From: an uncultured Loktanella sp.
GTDB lineage: Bacteria > Pseudomonadota > Alphaproteobacteria > Rhodobacterales > Rhodobacteraceae
Assembly (NCBI GenBank): GCA_913061335.1
Contig: CAJXTP010000034.1
Span: 1 to 17,536, forward strand
Length of the DNA: 17,536 nucleotides
Direction: 5' to 3'
Shown here piece by piece: positions 1 to 6,456 of this stretch (the first letter of the stretch is position 1; every line of letters starts with the position of its first letter). A model generated the notes under the pieces. The model saw only the letters and a program-made list of their open reading frames with translations. It did not search any database and was not told where the DNA came from. A program made the translations under genes and the position numbers.

Positions 1-2
1 AA

Positions 3-350
3 TCAGCTATTCCTAGGGCCCAACCAGCATGTTGCACTGGCGAGTTGAATCCGCGCGTTGTAATGGTTTTCGATTTCACTGCTTACGGACCCAAGCGGAC
101 ATTACTTTCTAACACTAATGGAGCGATTAAAAGTGCAGAGGTTGATTGGGATAGGTTTGCCAATGAATGTCTTGGCGCAGATTTCTTTGATGCAATCAAA
201 GATGCAGGAAATGCATGTGTTCCAATCCAGTCTCCGCCAAAACGCCAAACTGTTGATGGTCAAGGCTACCTGACTTGGGAACAGACCGGCGCTGTTTCGA
301 GTGTTCAGGAGTCTAAGGCGCGTCAAGAACAACCTCTTTCACGGGGGACA
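3..350 (+). CDS. Unrecognised open frame, possibly 3' part of a gene cut by the window edge
   Basis: The frame is open from the left edge, so the real start may lie outside; the first in-window start codon is a TTG at 45 with no convincing ribosome binding site. The stretch up to about base 300 has ordinary protein-like composition (for example VFDFTAYGPKR and DWDRFANECLGADFFDAIKDAG). Beyond about base 350 the translation becomes Cys/Arg-rich and overlaps the better-supported minus-strand gene at 437-901, so I think the technical stop at 602 is not the end of the original protein. I do not recognise a family. It could be a decayed gene of the mobile remnant that follows, or simply non-coding. 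Confidence 0.25.
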
Positions 351-436
351 TCGCGTCATGTGGGTTTGTTTCTGGCTCATAGAAGGACCCAATTGATCTG
401 CGCGCTTAGATGTTATCTCTGCTGGCAGGCGAGTGT

Positions 437-901
437 TCATTTTACGGCTTCCTTATGGGTGCGGTTATTGAGGGCCATGCGAACCAAGGCAGCGCGTGCG
501 TTCTTTGATGTTGGGGTTGAAATCGCCCATTTTTCATTGGCAACAAACCGCAATGCGTGTCCGAAAGCGGCCTCGAATGTGGGCAGCTCTGCGCGGTCAT
601 AAAAATCATGCAGGATCATCATGAATTTGGGGCAGATGTCAGGTTCCTGCACCTGATCGCGGATGCCAAGCAGCGATAATTCGTTTGATGTGGCACCCGC
701 CGCAGTAGCGATCCTATTCAATGGAACCGCGCTGCATGACAGCCTCGCGCCGGTGACGATGTCAAGCGCGAGCACAAGACGTTGTTGTTCGCTCAGGTGT
801 ACCAGAGCGTCGTGGGCCATTTGCACCAGAATAGAGGTGCCATTGGGGCGTGCTGGTGTCGGCGAGGGTGTGTGGGGGATATAATGAGTGGCAGGGAGCA
901 T
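437..901 (-). CDS. Hypothetical protein, 154 aa, in the phage-like remnant
   Basis: A clean ATG frame on the minus strand. The protein is soluble, with no signal peptide or membrane segment, and has a Pro-rich first 20 residues (HTPSPTPARP) followed by an apparently helical body (MAHDALVHLSEQQRLVLALD). I do not recognise a family. It lies 93 nt downstream of the 80-aa gene at 995-1237 on the same strand, so the two probably share a transcript starting at the repressor-controlled intergenic region near 1240-1358. By position it would be an early gene of a prophage or integrative element. No motif allows a functional claim. Confidence 0.5.
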   Translation of the reverse strand: MLPATHYIPHTPSPTPARPNGTSILVQMAHDALVHLSEQQRLVLALDIVTGARLSCSAVPLNRIATAAGATSNELSLLGIRDQVQEPDICPKFMMILHDFYDRAELPTFEAAFGHALRFVANEKWAISTPTSKNARAALVRMALNNRTHKEAVK

Positions 902-994
902 ATTAACAATCCTTAGAATGGGCGGTACGAGGTTGGTGATTGGGCAGCCGTGCTCAGCGGCGCAAACGCCGTATTTTGCGGAATGGTCTGCGTT

Positions 995-1237
995 TTAAGC
1001 AGCCTCCTCTTTCTGTTGGGGGCGGGGGGCGTCAGAGGGCCATTCGATGTCGGCAGGCCAATTTGTGTCAAACCAAACCATGACATTCTTAGCTGTCTTC
1101 AGAGTGCATCCACGACTATTCCGAAGGCGCTCAAATAGGGTTGCGTTACCTGCAGCCATACTTGAGATCGTAGCTTCGGCGCGAGCAGTGTAGCGCGACA
1201 ACGTACTCGCAAGATTTATGAGGTGATTTGATTCCAT
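995..1237 (-). CDS. Small Cro-like/phage-type hypothetical protein, 80 aa
   Basis: Short ATG frame, helix-rich for about 55 residues (MESNHLINLASTLSRYTARAEATIS) and ending in an acidic/Pro-rich tail with the pattern WFDTNWPADIEWPSDAPRP. Small proteins of this look are, to my memory, common in Rhodobacteraceae beside S24-type repressors. It is divergent from exactly such a repressor at 1359, with 121 nt between them, which is the arrangement of a phage immunity switch. The helical part could be a DNA-binding fold in which a Ser/Thr-rich helix (RAEATISSMAAGNATLFERLR) is followed by a basic one, but I cannot show it. There is no Shine-Dalgarno sequence before the ATG; translation may be leaderless. 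Confidence 0.6.
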   Translation of the reverse strand: MESNHLINLASTLSRYTARAEATISSMAAGNATLFERLRNSRGCTLKTAKNVMVWFDTNWPADIEWPSDAPRPQQKEEAA

Positions 1238-1247
1238 AACCGCACTT

Positions 1248-1354
1248 GTAACTATTTACACCGTATGTTCAATAACCATTTGCACTAAGCGCGAAATGAT
1301 TGATTTCCCAAGGTGTAACTTGTGTATCCCTGCGCTTTTGGTGTAATTTTACAC
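1248..1354. promoter_or_regulatory. Repeated GTGTAA half-sites: probable repressor operators and promoter
   Basis: The half-site GTGTAA, or its complement TTACAC, occurs at 1256-1261, 1313-1318, 1341-1346 and 1349-1354, with partial copies at 1248-1251 (GTAA) and 1322-1326 (GTGTA). The last two full copies form an inverted repeat with a 2-nt spacer ending 4 nt before the repressor ATG at 1359. A promoter-like pair TTGTGT (1320-1325), 16 nt, TGTAAT (1342-1347) overlaps these sites and would start transcription close to the ATG, in keeping with the lack of a ribosome binding site. The repeats are seen directly. That the S24 repressor binds them and represses itself and the divergent gene is inferred from the arrangement. 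Confidence 0.6.
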
Positions 1355-1358
1355 TAAC

Positions 1359-2048
1359 ATGGAAACAAATGATCTATACTTGCTCTTGGAAGCACGCCGA
1401 AAAGAGCTGAATTTGTCTCAGTCCCAGCTCGGCATTTTGGCACTTGGTCAGGACAACAGTTCTGTAATTCAAGCAATTCGGCGAGGGTCATCGCCCGCCG
1501 CAAATAAGCTTGAAGCAATTTGCAATGCACTGGACCTTGAATTTTATATTGGTCCAAAGCGCAGCGAACTGTCGCGTGAACCAGTCAGTCCTCCCGGTTT
1601 TATGGACGCGACCACTGCCTTTGATCCAACCAAGCCGTTGCCAACAGAGGCTGAGCGGACATTCCTGCCTATACCATACTCAAGCCGTGCTGGGGGCAGG
1701 CGGGGCGTCGGGCCAGTTGCTTTCAGTCAGGCATGGTTTTCAGAGACGGGACACGCTCCTGACAATTTGAGGTTCATTCGGCTGCAGGACGACACGATGG
1801 CGCCAGTTGCCCCAGCAGATACCTTGGTCATGATTGACGAGGGCTCGGTCAAACCCGTTTCCGACGGTGTTTACGCAGTGTCGAACAATGGAAAAATTGG
1901 AGGAGGGCGCGTGACGCAACTAACGCCCGACACCGTCGCATTCATCGCCCTAAACCCCGACCGGCAGCCGACAGTTCACAAACTAGGCGACCACACGCAA
2001 CCGTTCCGTATTTTAGGTAGGGTTGTTTGGCAGGGGCATGCGATTTGA
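1359..2048 (+). CDS. S24/LexA-like phage-type repressor, 229 aa, with degenerate protease dyad
   Basis: Residues 5-60 form an XRE-like helix-turn-helix (LSQSQLGILALGQDNSSVIQAIRRG). Residues 103-226 have the layout of a peptidase S24 domain (FLPIPYSSRAGG..., LVMIDEG, DGVYAVSNNG, ILGRVVWQG). In self-cleaving members the GDSM motif supplies Ser and a later V-K-R-L type motif supplies Lys. Here these positions read DDTM (Thr146) and V-T-Q-L (about residues 185-188), so both catalytic residues appear to be replaced. The protein should still bind DNA and dimerise but may not self-cleave. It is divergent from the 80-aa Cro-like gene and flanked by an integrase fragment, so it is probably the immunity repressor of a decayed element. 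The ATG at 1359 follows the operator repeat directly. Confidence 0.8.
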   Translation: METNDLYLLLEARRKELNLSQSQLGILALGQDNSSVIQAIRRGSSPAANKLEAICNALDLEFYIGPKRSELSREPVSPPGFMDATTAFDPTKPLPTEAERTFLPIPYSSRAGGRRGVGPVAFSQAWFSETGHAPDNLRFIRLQDDTMAPVAPADTLVMIDEGSVKPVSDGVYAVSNNGKIGGGRVTQLTPDTVAFIALNPDRQPTVHKLGDHTQPFRILGRVVWQGHAI

Positions 2049-2094
2049 TGGGCTGTTAAGTTTTGTAGGCTGTGCGTCGTTTTGGGTAAAAACC

Positions 2095-2114
2095 GGACTT
2101 TCGCTGCGGGTGCG
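2095..2114 (+). repeat. Dispersed 20-bp repeat, copy A
   Basis: GGACTTTCGCTGCGGGTGCG here matches, with two transitions (18 of 20 identical), the reverse complement of 17254-17273. The copy lies in the non-coding stretch between the repressor and the integrase fragment. The same stretch also holds two direct copies of GGACATTCG (2141-2149 and 2174-2182). It looks like a dispersed intergenic repeat or the remains of one. I see no gene in 2049-2216. Confidence 0.45.
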
Positions 2115-2216
2115 AATGAAAATGTCGTTGACAACATAGCGGACATTCGACGAGGGAATATGCCGGAGGACTGGACATTCGCCGGTATGGGCCGCCCGCG
2201 CGATCGGCCCATGTTC

Positions 2217-2507
2217 CTATATTTTAATGGCTTCAAAAATTGCGAGCGCATCTTCGAGTTCAACGCCGAGGTATCTAATGGTGCCGTCCATTTTGGTGTG
2301 ACCGAGTAAAAGTTGAACCGCTCGCAGATTTCCCGTCTTCTTAAAAATCTGCGTTACCTTTGTCCTGCGCATGGAATGAGTGCCGTAAGCTGTTGCTTGC
2401 AGGTCAATGGATTTGACCCAGTCTCTAACTATCCGCGCATATTGGCGTGTTGAGATGTGAAGACGTTCGTCAAACCGTTTGGGCCAAAGATATTCTGACC
2501 CGACCAC
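2217..2507 (-). pseudogene. Tyrosine recombinase (phage-type integrase), C-terminal catalytic fragment
   Basis: The 96-residue frame contains the end of a tyrosine recombinase catalytic domain: H-S-M-R at residues 44-47 (box II), LLGH at 67-70, and the nucleophile in TIRYLG (Tyr79). The segment LHISTRQYARIVRDWV, followed by GTHSMRR and GNLRAVQLLLGH, is typical of a family of small proteobacterial integrases of about 200 residues. The first catalytic Arg and the N-terminal half are missing. In this frame a TGA lies about 50 nt upstream of the GTG at 2507, and the preceding DNA gives no continuation that I can recognise. I therefore call it a 5'-truncated remnant. Next to the repressor it supports an excision-defective prophage or integrative element. 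Confidence 0.75.
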
Positions 2508-2722
2508 AACGACAACCAGACGTTGACAAGCCTGTTTATCACATGATTTTCAATCGCGGCTAAGGACGGGTAGGAGCCCTTAATCCTCTTCTCGGCGGCG
2601 TAGTGAACGTCGGTTCTAAGACAATCTGTTATTATGACCACAGCTGGCAACTAACATCATCGTATGCGATCAGTCTGGTTTCAGCCCTGCATCTACCGCA
2701 GTTTTGTTGTCGGCTATGGACA

Positions 2723-3310
2723 TTATTCGGATACTTTAGCCGCCACAACGACGGCAGTGGCGCGATCCTCCGATCCGCATTTGTAGGAGTGAGGATGACG
2801 AGCATCGAAGTACATCGAGTCCTTTGCATCGAGGCGGTGCACTTTGTCATGGATCTGGATTTCAACGGCACCCGTAATAACATAGATTAATTCTACACCG
2901 TCATGCTCGTGGGGTTCTGAGAACGGTGTCCTAGGTATGAACTCGGACAAGTAGCTATCGATCGGGCGATCGTTAATCGGGTAATCTAGGCTTTCAAAGT
3001 AGTAACTTGGCATCCGATCTTTGGTGTCCGGCAGCTTTAGACGATCTTTTGCACGGACCACTTCGAGGATCGGTGCGTCACTTTCATCGAAGAAATGATT
3101 CAACCCCACGCCAAACACCAATGCAATTCGCATTAAAGTTGGAAGTGTAGGAACGATTTGGCCGCGTTCAATTTTGGACAACATACTAGCCGACAGCCCC
3201 GTATGGTCACCCATTTGGGCCAAACCAAGTGACTTTGTGGTCCTCAACGCGCGAATCTTATCCCCGATTTGGTAGTTGGCCAGTCCTTCTGAAAGTTCGT
3301 CAGATAACAT
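2723..3310 (-). CDS. XRE-family transcriptional regulator with C-terminal cupin, 195 aa
   Basis: Residues 14-70 are an XRE helix-turn-helix (IGDKIRALR, GLSASMLSKIERGQIVPTLPTL). Residues about 115-193 are a cupin_2 domain with candidate metal or ligand residues in PHEHDGVEL and ARHPHSY. Regulators of this build (the PuuR-like class) usually sense a small molecule and control neighbouring transport or catabolic genes. I chose the ATG at 3310 because GAGG lies about 8 nt upstream and because homologous starts sit just before the helix-turn-helix. A TTG at 3370 would add 20 residues that read through the palindromic region and look non-coding. The gene is divergent from the fasciclin gene, and the dyads at 3353-3408 lie between them, so control of itself and of that gene is likely. 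The ligand is unknown. Confidence 0.85.
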   Translation of the reverse strand: MLSDELSEGLANYQIGDKIRALRTTKSLGLAQMGDHTGLSASMLSKIERGQIVPTLPTLMRIALVFGVGLNHFFDESDAPILEVVRAKDRLKLPDTKDRMPSYYFESLDYPINDRPIDSYLSEFIPRTPFSEPHEHDGVELIYVITGAVEIQIHDKVHRLDAKDSMYFDARHPHSYKCGSEDRATAVVVAAKVSE

Positions 3311-3352
3311 TTCCGCCTCGCGTTTGTAATTTAAGTAAAAACAATGTTCCGT

Positions 3353-3408
3353 TTTGTCATTACATGACAAATTTGTTCACTTTGTGACAATTGTCATTGT
3401 GTGAACAA
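3353..3408. promoter_or_regulatory. Two adjacent dyads in the divergent XRE-cupin/fasciclin promoter region
   Basis: Dyad 1 is TTTGTCAT (3353-3360), TAC, ATGACAAA (3364-3371), a perfect 8-bp inverted repeat. Dyad 2 is a perfect 12-bp palindrome TGACAATTGTCA (3385-3396) nested inside a second perfect inverted repeat, TTGTTCAC (3373-3380) and GTGAACAA (3401-3408). Both parts of dyad 2 share the same centre at 3390/3391. TTGTCA/TGACAA recurs in dyad 1 and in the core of dyad 2, which suggests one protein binding two sites about 28 bp apart, close to a multiple of the helical turn. The XRE-cupin regulator transcribed from here is the obvious candidate. Confidence 0.65.
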
Positions 3409-3478
3409 TAATTTCATATCATTCAAAACTTATCACAGCAATCTCGCTGCTTACAAGAGACCAAAAAAGGAACTCGAT

Positions 3479-3952
3479 ATGTCTTTCAAATTTGTCACAG
3501 CAATGGCTTTTGCTCTAAGCACAGTTGCAACTACTACATTGGCAGCCGACGGCGACATCGTTGACACTGCGATAAATGCCGGAACATTCAACACACTCGT
3601 TGCAGCAGTTGGCGCAGCCGGTCTTGTGGAGACCCTCCAAAGCGAAGGGCCATTCACAGTATTCGCGCCGACCGATGAAGCATTTGCAGCACTTCCTGAG
3701 GGCACCGTTGAAAGCCTACTGTTACCTGAAAACAAAGACCAACTAATTGCTATTCTAACTTACCACGTAATTGCCGGAAAAGTGATGTCCACCGATCTAC
3801 AGGACGACATGATGGCGGCTACTGTACAGGGGTCCTCTGTGACCATCGATCTCGACAATGGCGTCATGGTTGACGGTGCCAACGTTGTTGCTGCCGATAT
3901 CGAGGCAACCAATGGCGTTATTCACGTAATCGACAGCGTGCTGCTGCCGTAA
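3479..3952 (+). CDS. Secreted fasciclin (FAS1) domain protein, 157 aa
   Basis: An N-terminal signal peptide (MSFKFVTAMAFALSTVATTTLA, likely cleavage before ADGDIV at about residue 22/23) is followed by a single FAS1 domain to the C-terminus. The H1-like segment GPFTVFAPTDEAFAALP, the YH motif in LTYHVIAGKV and the H2-like end NGVIHVIDSVLLP are all present. FAS1 proteins are exported adhesion or matrix-binding proteins; in bacteria their ligands are mostly unknown. The ATG at 3479 is preceded by AAGGA at a good distance. An upstream in-frame start at 3401 would prepend 26 residues and bury the signal peptide. The product should be periplasmic or extracellular. It is divergent from the XRE-cupin regulator. 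Confidence 0.88.
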   Translation: MSFKFVTAMAFALSTVATTTLAADGDIVDTAINAGTFNTLVAAVGAAGLVETLQSEGPFTVFAPTDEAFAALPEGTVESLLLPENKDQLIAILTYHVIAGKVMSTDLQDDMMAATVQGSSVTIDLDNGVMVDGANVVAADIEATNGVIHVIDSVLLP

Positions 3953-4011
3953 CTGGCAAAGCAGACGAAAGCAATGTGCGTGGATCATCCCCGGATCCCC
4001 GCACAGAGCGC

Positions 4012-4039
4012 CACCGCTAGTCCCGCCCGAAGGGCGGTG
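4012..4039. terminator. GC-rich hairpin after the fasciclin gene
   Basis: CCGCCC (4023-4028), loop GAA, GGGCGG (4032-4037) make a compact strong stem. CACCGC (4012-4017) can alternatively pair with GCGGTG (4034-4039). There is no T-run on either side, so this is not a textbook intrinsic terminator. It could attenuate or protect the fasciclin mRNA end, or insulate the next gene at 4081. Confidence 0.35.
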
Positions 4040-4080
4040 AAGCACGCTCCTAAAGTTATTAACATCATGAGGATAGAAAA

Positions 4081-4335
4081 ATGAAAAACTCGAACCTTAG
4101 CGTAGCTTACTCAAGTATCATGGATGAAAGTAAGAATCCGTTCCGAAACTATCCTCTGCCGACAACTCATCTGTTGATGCAAATATTAGCGTGGATTTGG
4201 AGCTCAGTCTTTTCCATATCGATTGGCAGCTACTTTGTATTCGGTGTCACAGCGATTGCTCACGCTTTACTGATTGGCGCGATATTTACAACGATACTTA
4301 TGTTTCAGTGGGCTGAGCTCAAGGCAGAATCATAA
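4081..4335 (+). CDS. Small membrane protein of unknown function, 84 aa
   Basis: ATG preceded by AGGA about 7 nt upstream. A polar N-terminus of about 28 residues is followed by two hydrophobic segments, around residues 31-54 (LLMQILAWIWSSVFSISIGSYFVF) and 56-77 (TAIAHALLIGAIFTTILMFQW), with a short polar tail. This predicts an integral membrane protein with two helices. I do not recognise a family. The stop at 4335 is one base from the ATG of the TspO-like gene at 4337, so the two are almost certainly co-transcribed and probably translationally coupled. That makes a shared membrane role likely, but nothing in the sequence says which. Confidence 0.7.
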   Translation: MKNSNLSVAYSSIMDESKNPFRNYPLPTTHLLMQILAWIWSSVFSISIGSYFVFGVTAIAHALLIGAIFTTILMFQWAELKAES

Positions 4336-4336
4336 A

Positions 4337-5092
4337 ATGAAAAGTATACTGACCTACCTCATTTTAGCAGCCACAATTGCATTCGCGGTATCCCCCGCTT
4401 TTACGAATCCGTTTAGTGGATTTGAAGCCAGCCAACTTCCCATCCCTCAAATCGACCCACCCATTCAACCAGCTGGCTACGCATTCGCTATATGGGGTCT
4501 TATCTACTCCTGGTTAATCATTTCGGCGTGTTTTGGAGCTTGGAAGCGGGTCGACGCGTCCGATTGGAATCGCGCAAGGGTCCCATTGCTGTTAAGCCTT
4601 ATACTCGGCATCCCATGGCTAGCGATTGCGAACGCAAGTGCGATTTGGGCTACCGTTACGATAATCTTGATGGCTTTAAGCGCTGTCGCGTCCTTGATTG
4701 CGGCTCCGACAAGGGATCGGTGGCTTTTTCAGGCTCCCGTAGCGATCTATGCAGGTTGGCTGACGGCTGCGTCATGTGTTTCGATCGGAAGCACAATGGC
4801 AGGTTTTGGCTTCGTCACTGATGCCTTTGGTTGGGCTTTTATTGGAATAAGTTTGGGACTGGCCCTTTCGCTATATGCATTCCGATTGCGCCCAAGTGCC
4901 CCCGAGTATTTGCTAACAGTTGTATGGGCGTTGATCGGAATCGTGGTCGCGAATGGCGCCGAACTAATCTCGGTCAGCGGCTTTGCTGGAATCGGTATTT
5001 TGGTACTGCTCGCCGTTATTTTTCGCGTAAGGCGAACATCCGTTTTACCAAACCAAATGAATAGAAATTTGCCAGAGGTCACACAACAATGA
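4337..5092 (+). CDS. TspO/MBR-like (tryptophan-rich sensory protein type) membrane protein, 251 aa
   Basis: A polytopic membrane protein with roughly seven hydrophobic segments: residues 4-22, 50-70, 84-102, 104-124, 132-152, 160-178, and about 195-230 as one or two helices. The segment QPAGYAFAIWGLIYSWLI resembles the Pro/Trp-rich first loop of TspO/MBR proteins, which bind porphyrins and tetrapyrrole-related ligands. The length is well above the roughly 160 residues of classical TspO, matching a longer subgroup. The ATG at 4337 is used rather than the in-frame start at 4274 because the latter lies inside the 84-aa gene, while 4337 follows its stop. The ATGA overlap with the next gene at 5089 shows tight coupling. 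The family call is by recognition of the motif only; it could be another Trp-rich membrane family. Confidence 0.6.
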   Translation: MKSILTYLILAATIAFAVSPAFTNPFSGFEASQLPIPQIDPPIQPAGYAFAIWGLIYSWLIISACFGAWKRVDASDWNRARVPLLLSLILGIPWLAIANASAIWATVTIILMALSAVASLIAAPTRDRWLFQAPVAIYAGWLTAASCVSIGSTMAGFGFVTDAFGWAFIGISLGLALSLYAFRLRPSAPEYLLTVVWALIGIVVANGAELISVSGFAGIGILVLLAVIFRVRRTSVLPNQMNRNLPEVTQQ

Positions 5093-5646
5093 CAAAATCA
5101 AAAACATTCGCTGCGCTCGCCTTTGTTGTCGCATTCCAACCTTCGATAGCAATTTCTCAAGTCAGCACTATCGAAGATTTCACATCGAATCCCGAAACAA
5201 GATGGAGTTTTTTTGCAGATACGGTTATGGGCGGTAAATCTGCCGGGCGTGCGCAGTTCTTGCAAAACGCGGACACGGATTTTGCCAAACTATCAGGCAC
5301 CGTCAGCACCGCCAATAACGGCGGCTTCATACAAATGCGTGCCAACTTCTCGGAGAATCCTCCAGAAAATTCTACCGGCATTCGCATAATTGTTCGAGGT
5401 AATAGCCAACGCTATTTCATTCATCTCAGGACACGTGGCACTATTATGCCATGGCAATATTACCAAGTGGGTTTTGATGCGCCAGCCGATTGGAGTGAGA
5501 TACGTTTGCCGTTCATCGAATTTGCTCCCTCAGGCTCAATGATGCGTACTGAAATCAATCCTCAATCTCTTCGATCCATTGGTATCGTGGCATTCGGAAG
5601 GGATCATGATGCCAATCTAGAAATTAGCGAAGTCGGTTACTATTAG
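5089..5646 (+). CDS. Secreted CIA30 / NDUFAF1-like domain protein, 185 aa
   Basis: An N-terminal signal peptide (hydrophobic FAALAFVVAFQPSIAIS, residues about 6-23) is followed by a CIA30-type beta-sandwich. Characteristic segments are the start WSFFADTVMGGKSAG, GGFIQMRANF, TGIRIIVRGNSQRYFIHLRT and the end SLRSIGIVAFGRD. The domain is named after a mitochondrial complex I assembly factor. Bacterial secreted versions have no established function, and the fold resembles carbohydrate-binding modules. The start overlaps the TspO-like stop by 4 nt (ATGA), making this the third gene of a coupled set (84-aa, TspO-like, CIA30). The three together suggest an envelope function. It converges with the dehydrogenase at 5732, with no clear terminator in the 85-nt gap. 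Confidence 0.78.
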   Translation: MTKSKTFAALAFVVAFQPSIAISQVSTIEDFTSNPETRWSFFADTVMGGKSAGRAQFLQNADTDFAKLSGTVSTANNGGFIQMRANFSENPPENSTGIRIIVRGNSQRYFIHLRTRGTIMPWQYYQVGFDAPADWSEIRLPFIEFAPSGSMMRTEINPQSLRSIGIVAFGRDHDANLEISEVGYY

Positions 5647-5731
5647 ATAGGGAGACGTACTGGGCTGCTCTCATCGACGTAATCGTCAAGTGTCAATCGC
5701 AGAGTAAATAGTGACAGGACGCCGCCAAAAA

Positions 5732-6409
5732 CTACCACGCTATTTCCTTTCCGCTAGAATCAAAAAAACCACCAGAATGTTCAGGCGTTAGTTGGTCGAA
5801 GACCCGTACTAAATCAACAGCGGCTTCCTCAGCAGTTACGGTTTTGTTTGTTTTAGCGTAGTTTTTCGTGAACAGCGTTTCAACTGTGCCTGGATGTATG
5901 CAAACGCAACTCGCACGCTTATGTGTTCTCGCAAGTTCGATAGCCGCGCCATGGATCAATTGATTCAATGCAGCTTTAGCCATTCGATATGAATGCCAAC
6001 CACCAATTTTGTTGTCTCCGATGGAACCGACCCTTGCTGAGAGAGCAACGATTGCAGACGGACGGTCGCGTGGCAAAAGTCGGATAGCATGCTTGAGTAC
6101 GAGGGCAGGTCCGACTGCATTGACCAGGAATTGCCCGACCATCGCAGATGGATCCAAAGCCTTGATGGATTTCTCAGGAACGTGCCCGTCTACGGTAAGC
6201 GCTCCAGTCGCAATTAGAACCAAATCAAATTGCCCTTGATGTGCTTCAAATAACTGTTTGATGGATGCTTCGTTCGTAACGTCCAATCCATCAACGCTCC
6301 TTGAAAGCCCGACGACTTCATCGCCACGCTTCACGAGCACGTTTTTGACAGCGGCGCCAATGCCACCTGTTGAACCAATGATAAGCGCGCTTGCCATAAA
6401 CATAGGCAT
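5732..6409 (-). CDS. Short-chain dehydrogenase/reductase (C-factor-like), 225 aa
   Basis: NAD(P)-binding Rossmann motif GSTGGIG at residues 12-18. Catalytic Tyr141 and Lys145 lie in YRMAK, preceded by a Ser (S129 or S124 in ALSARVGSIG), and NAVGPALVLKHA carries the structural Asn. The short form, lacking a long C-terminal lobe, is like the CsgA/C-factor group. The substrate cannot be told from sequence. It lies 47 nt downstream of the photolyase gene on the same strand, so they are probably co-transcribed. SDRs of this type are often found beside photolyases in light-responsive clusters. Three ATGs open the frame (MPMFMAS) and none has a good ribosome binding site, so the start could be 6409 or 6397. 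Confidence 0.85.
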   Translation of the reverse strand: MPMFMASALIIGSTGGIGAAVKNVLVKRGDEVVGLSRSVDGLDVTNEASIKQLFEAHQGQFDLVLIATGALTVDGHVPEKSIKALDPSAMVGQFLVNAVGPALVLKHAIRLLPRDRPSAIVALSARVGSIGDNKIGGWHSYRMAKAALNQLIHGAAIELARTHKRASCVCIHPGTVETLFTKNYAKTNKTVTAEEAAVDLVRVFDQLTPEHSGGFFDSSGKEIAW

Positions 6410-6456
6410 AGAGCCAAACGACGGAGAACAAAAGTCGGTGCTATCGTTTGGGGTGG

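Noticed and set aside
2082..2309. Plus-strand frame of 75 codons after the repressor
   Set aside because: It covers the dispersed repeat and then runs antisense into the integrase fragment; no recognisable features.
2429..2650. Minus-strand frame of 73 codons just upstream of the integrase fragment
   Set aside because: Its last third is the out-of-frame reading of the integrase segment; the first part (VVIITDCLRT) faintly resembles a transposase motif but nothing continues it. It may hold decayed integrase or insertion sequence, but not a gene.
3311..3370. Longer form of the XRE-cupin protein from a TTG at 3370
   Set aside because: The extra 20 codons fall in the operator dyad, and the ATG at 3310 has a better ribosome binding site.
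4274..4336. Longer form of the TspO-like protein from an ATG at 4274
   Set aside because: It would overlap 62 bases of the 84-aa gene; the ATG at 4337 lies directly after that gene's stop and begins a normal hydrophobic N-terminus.
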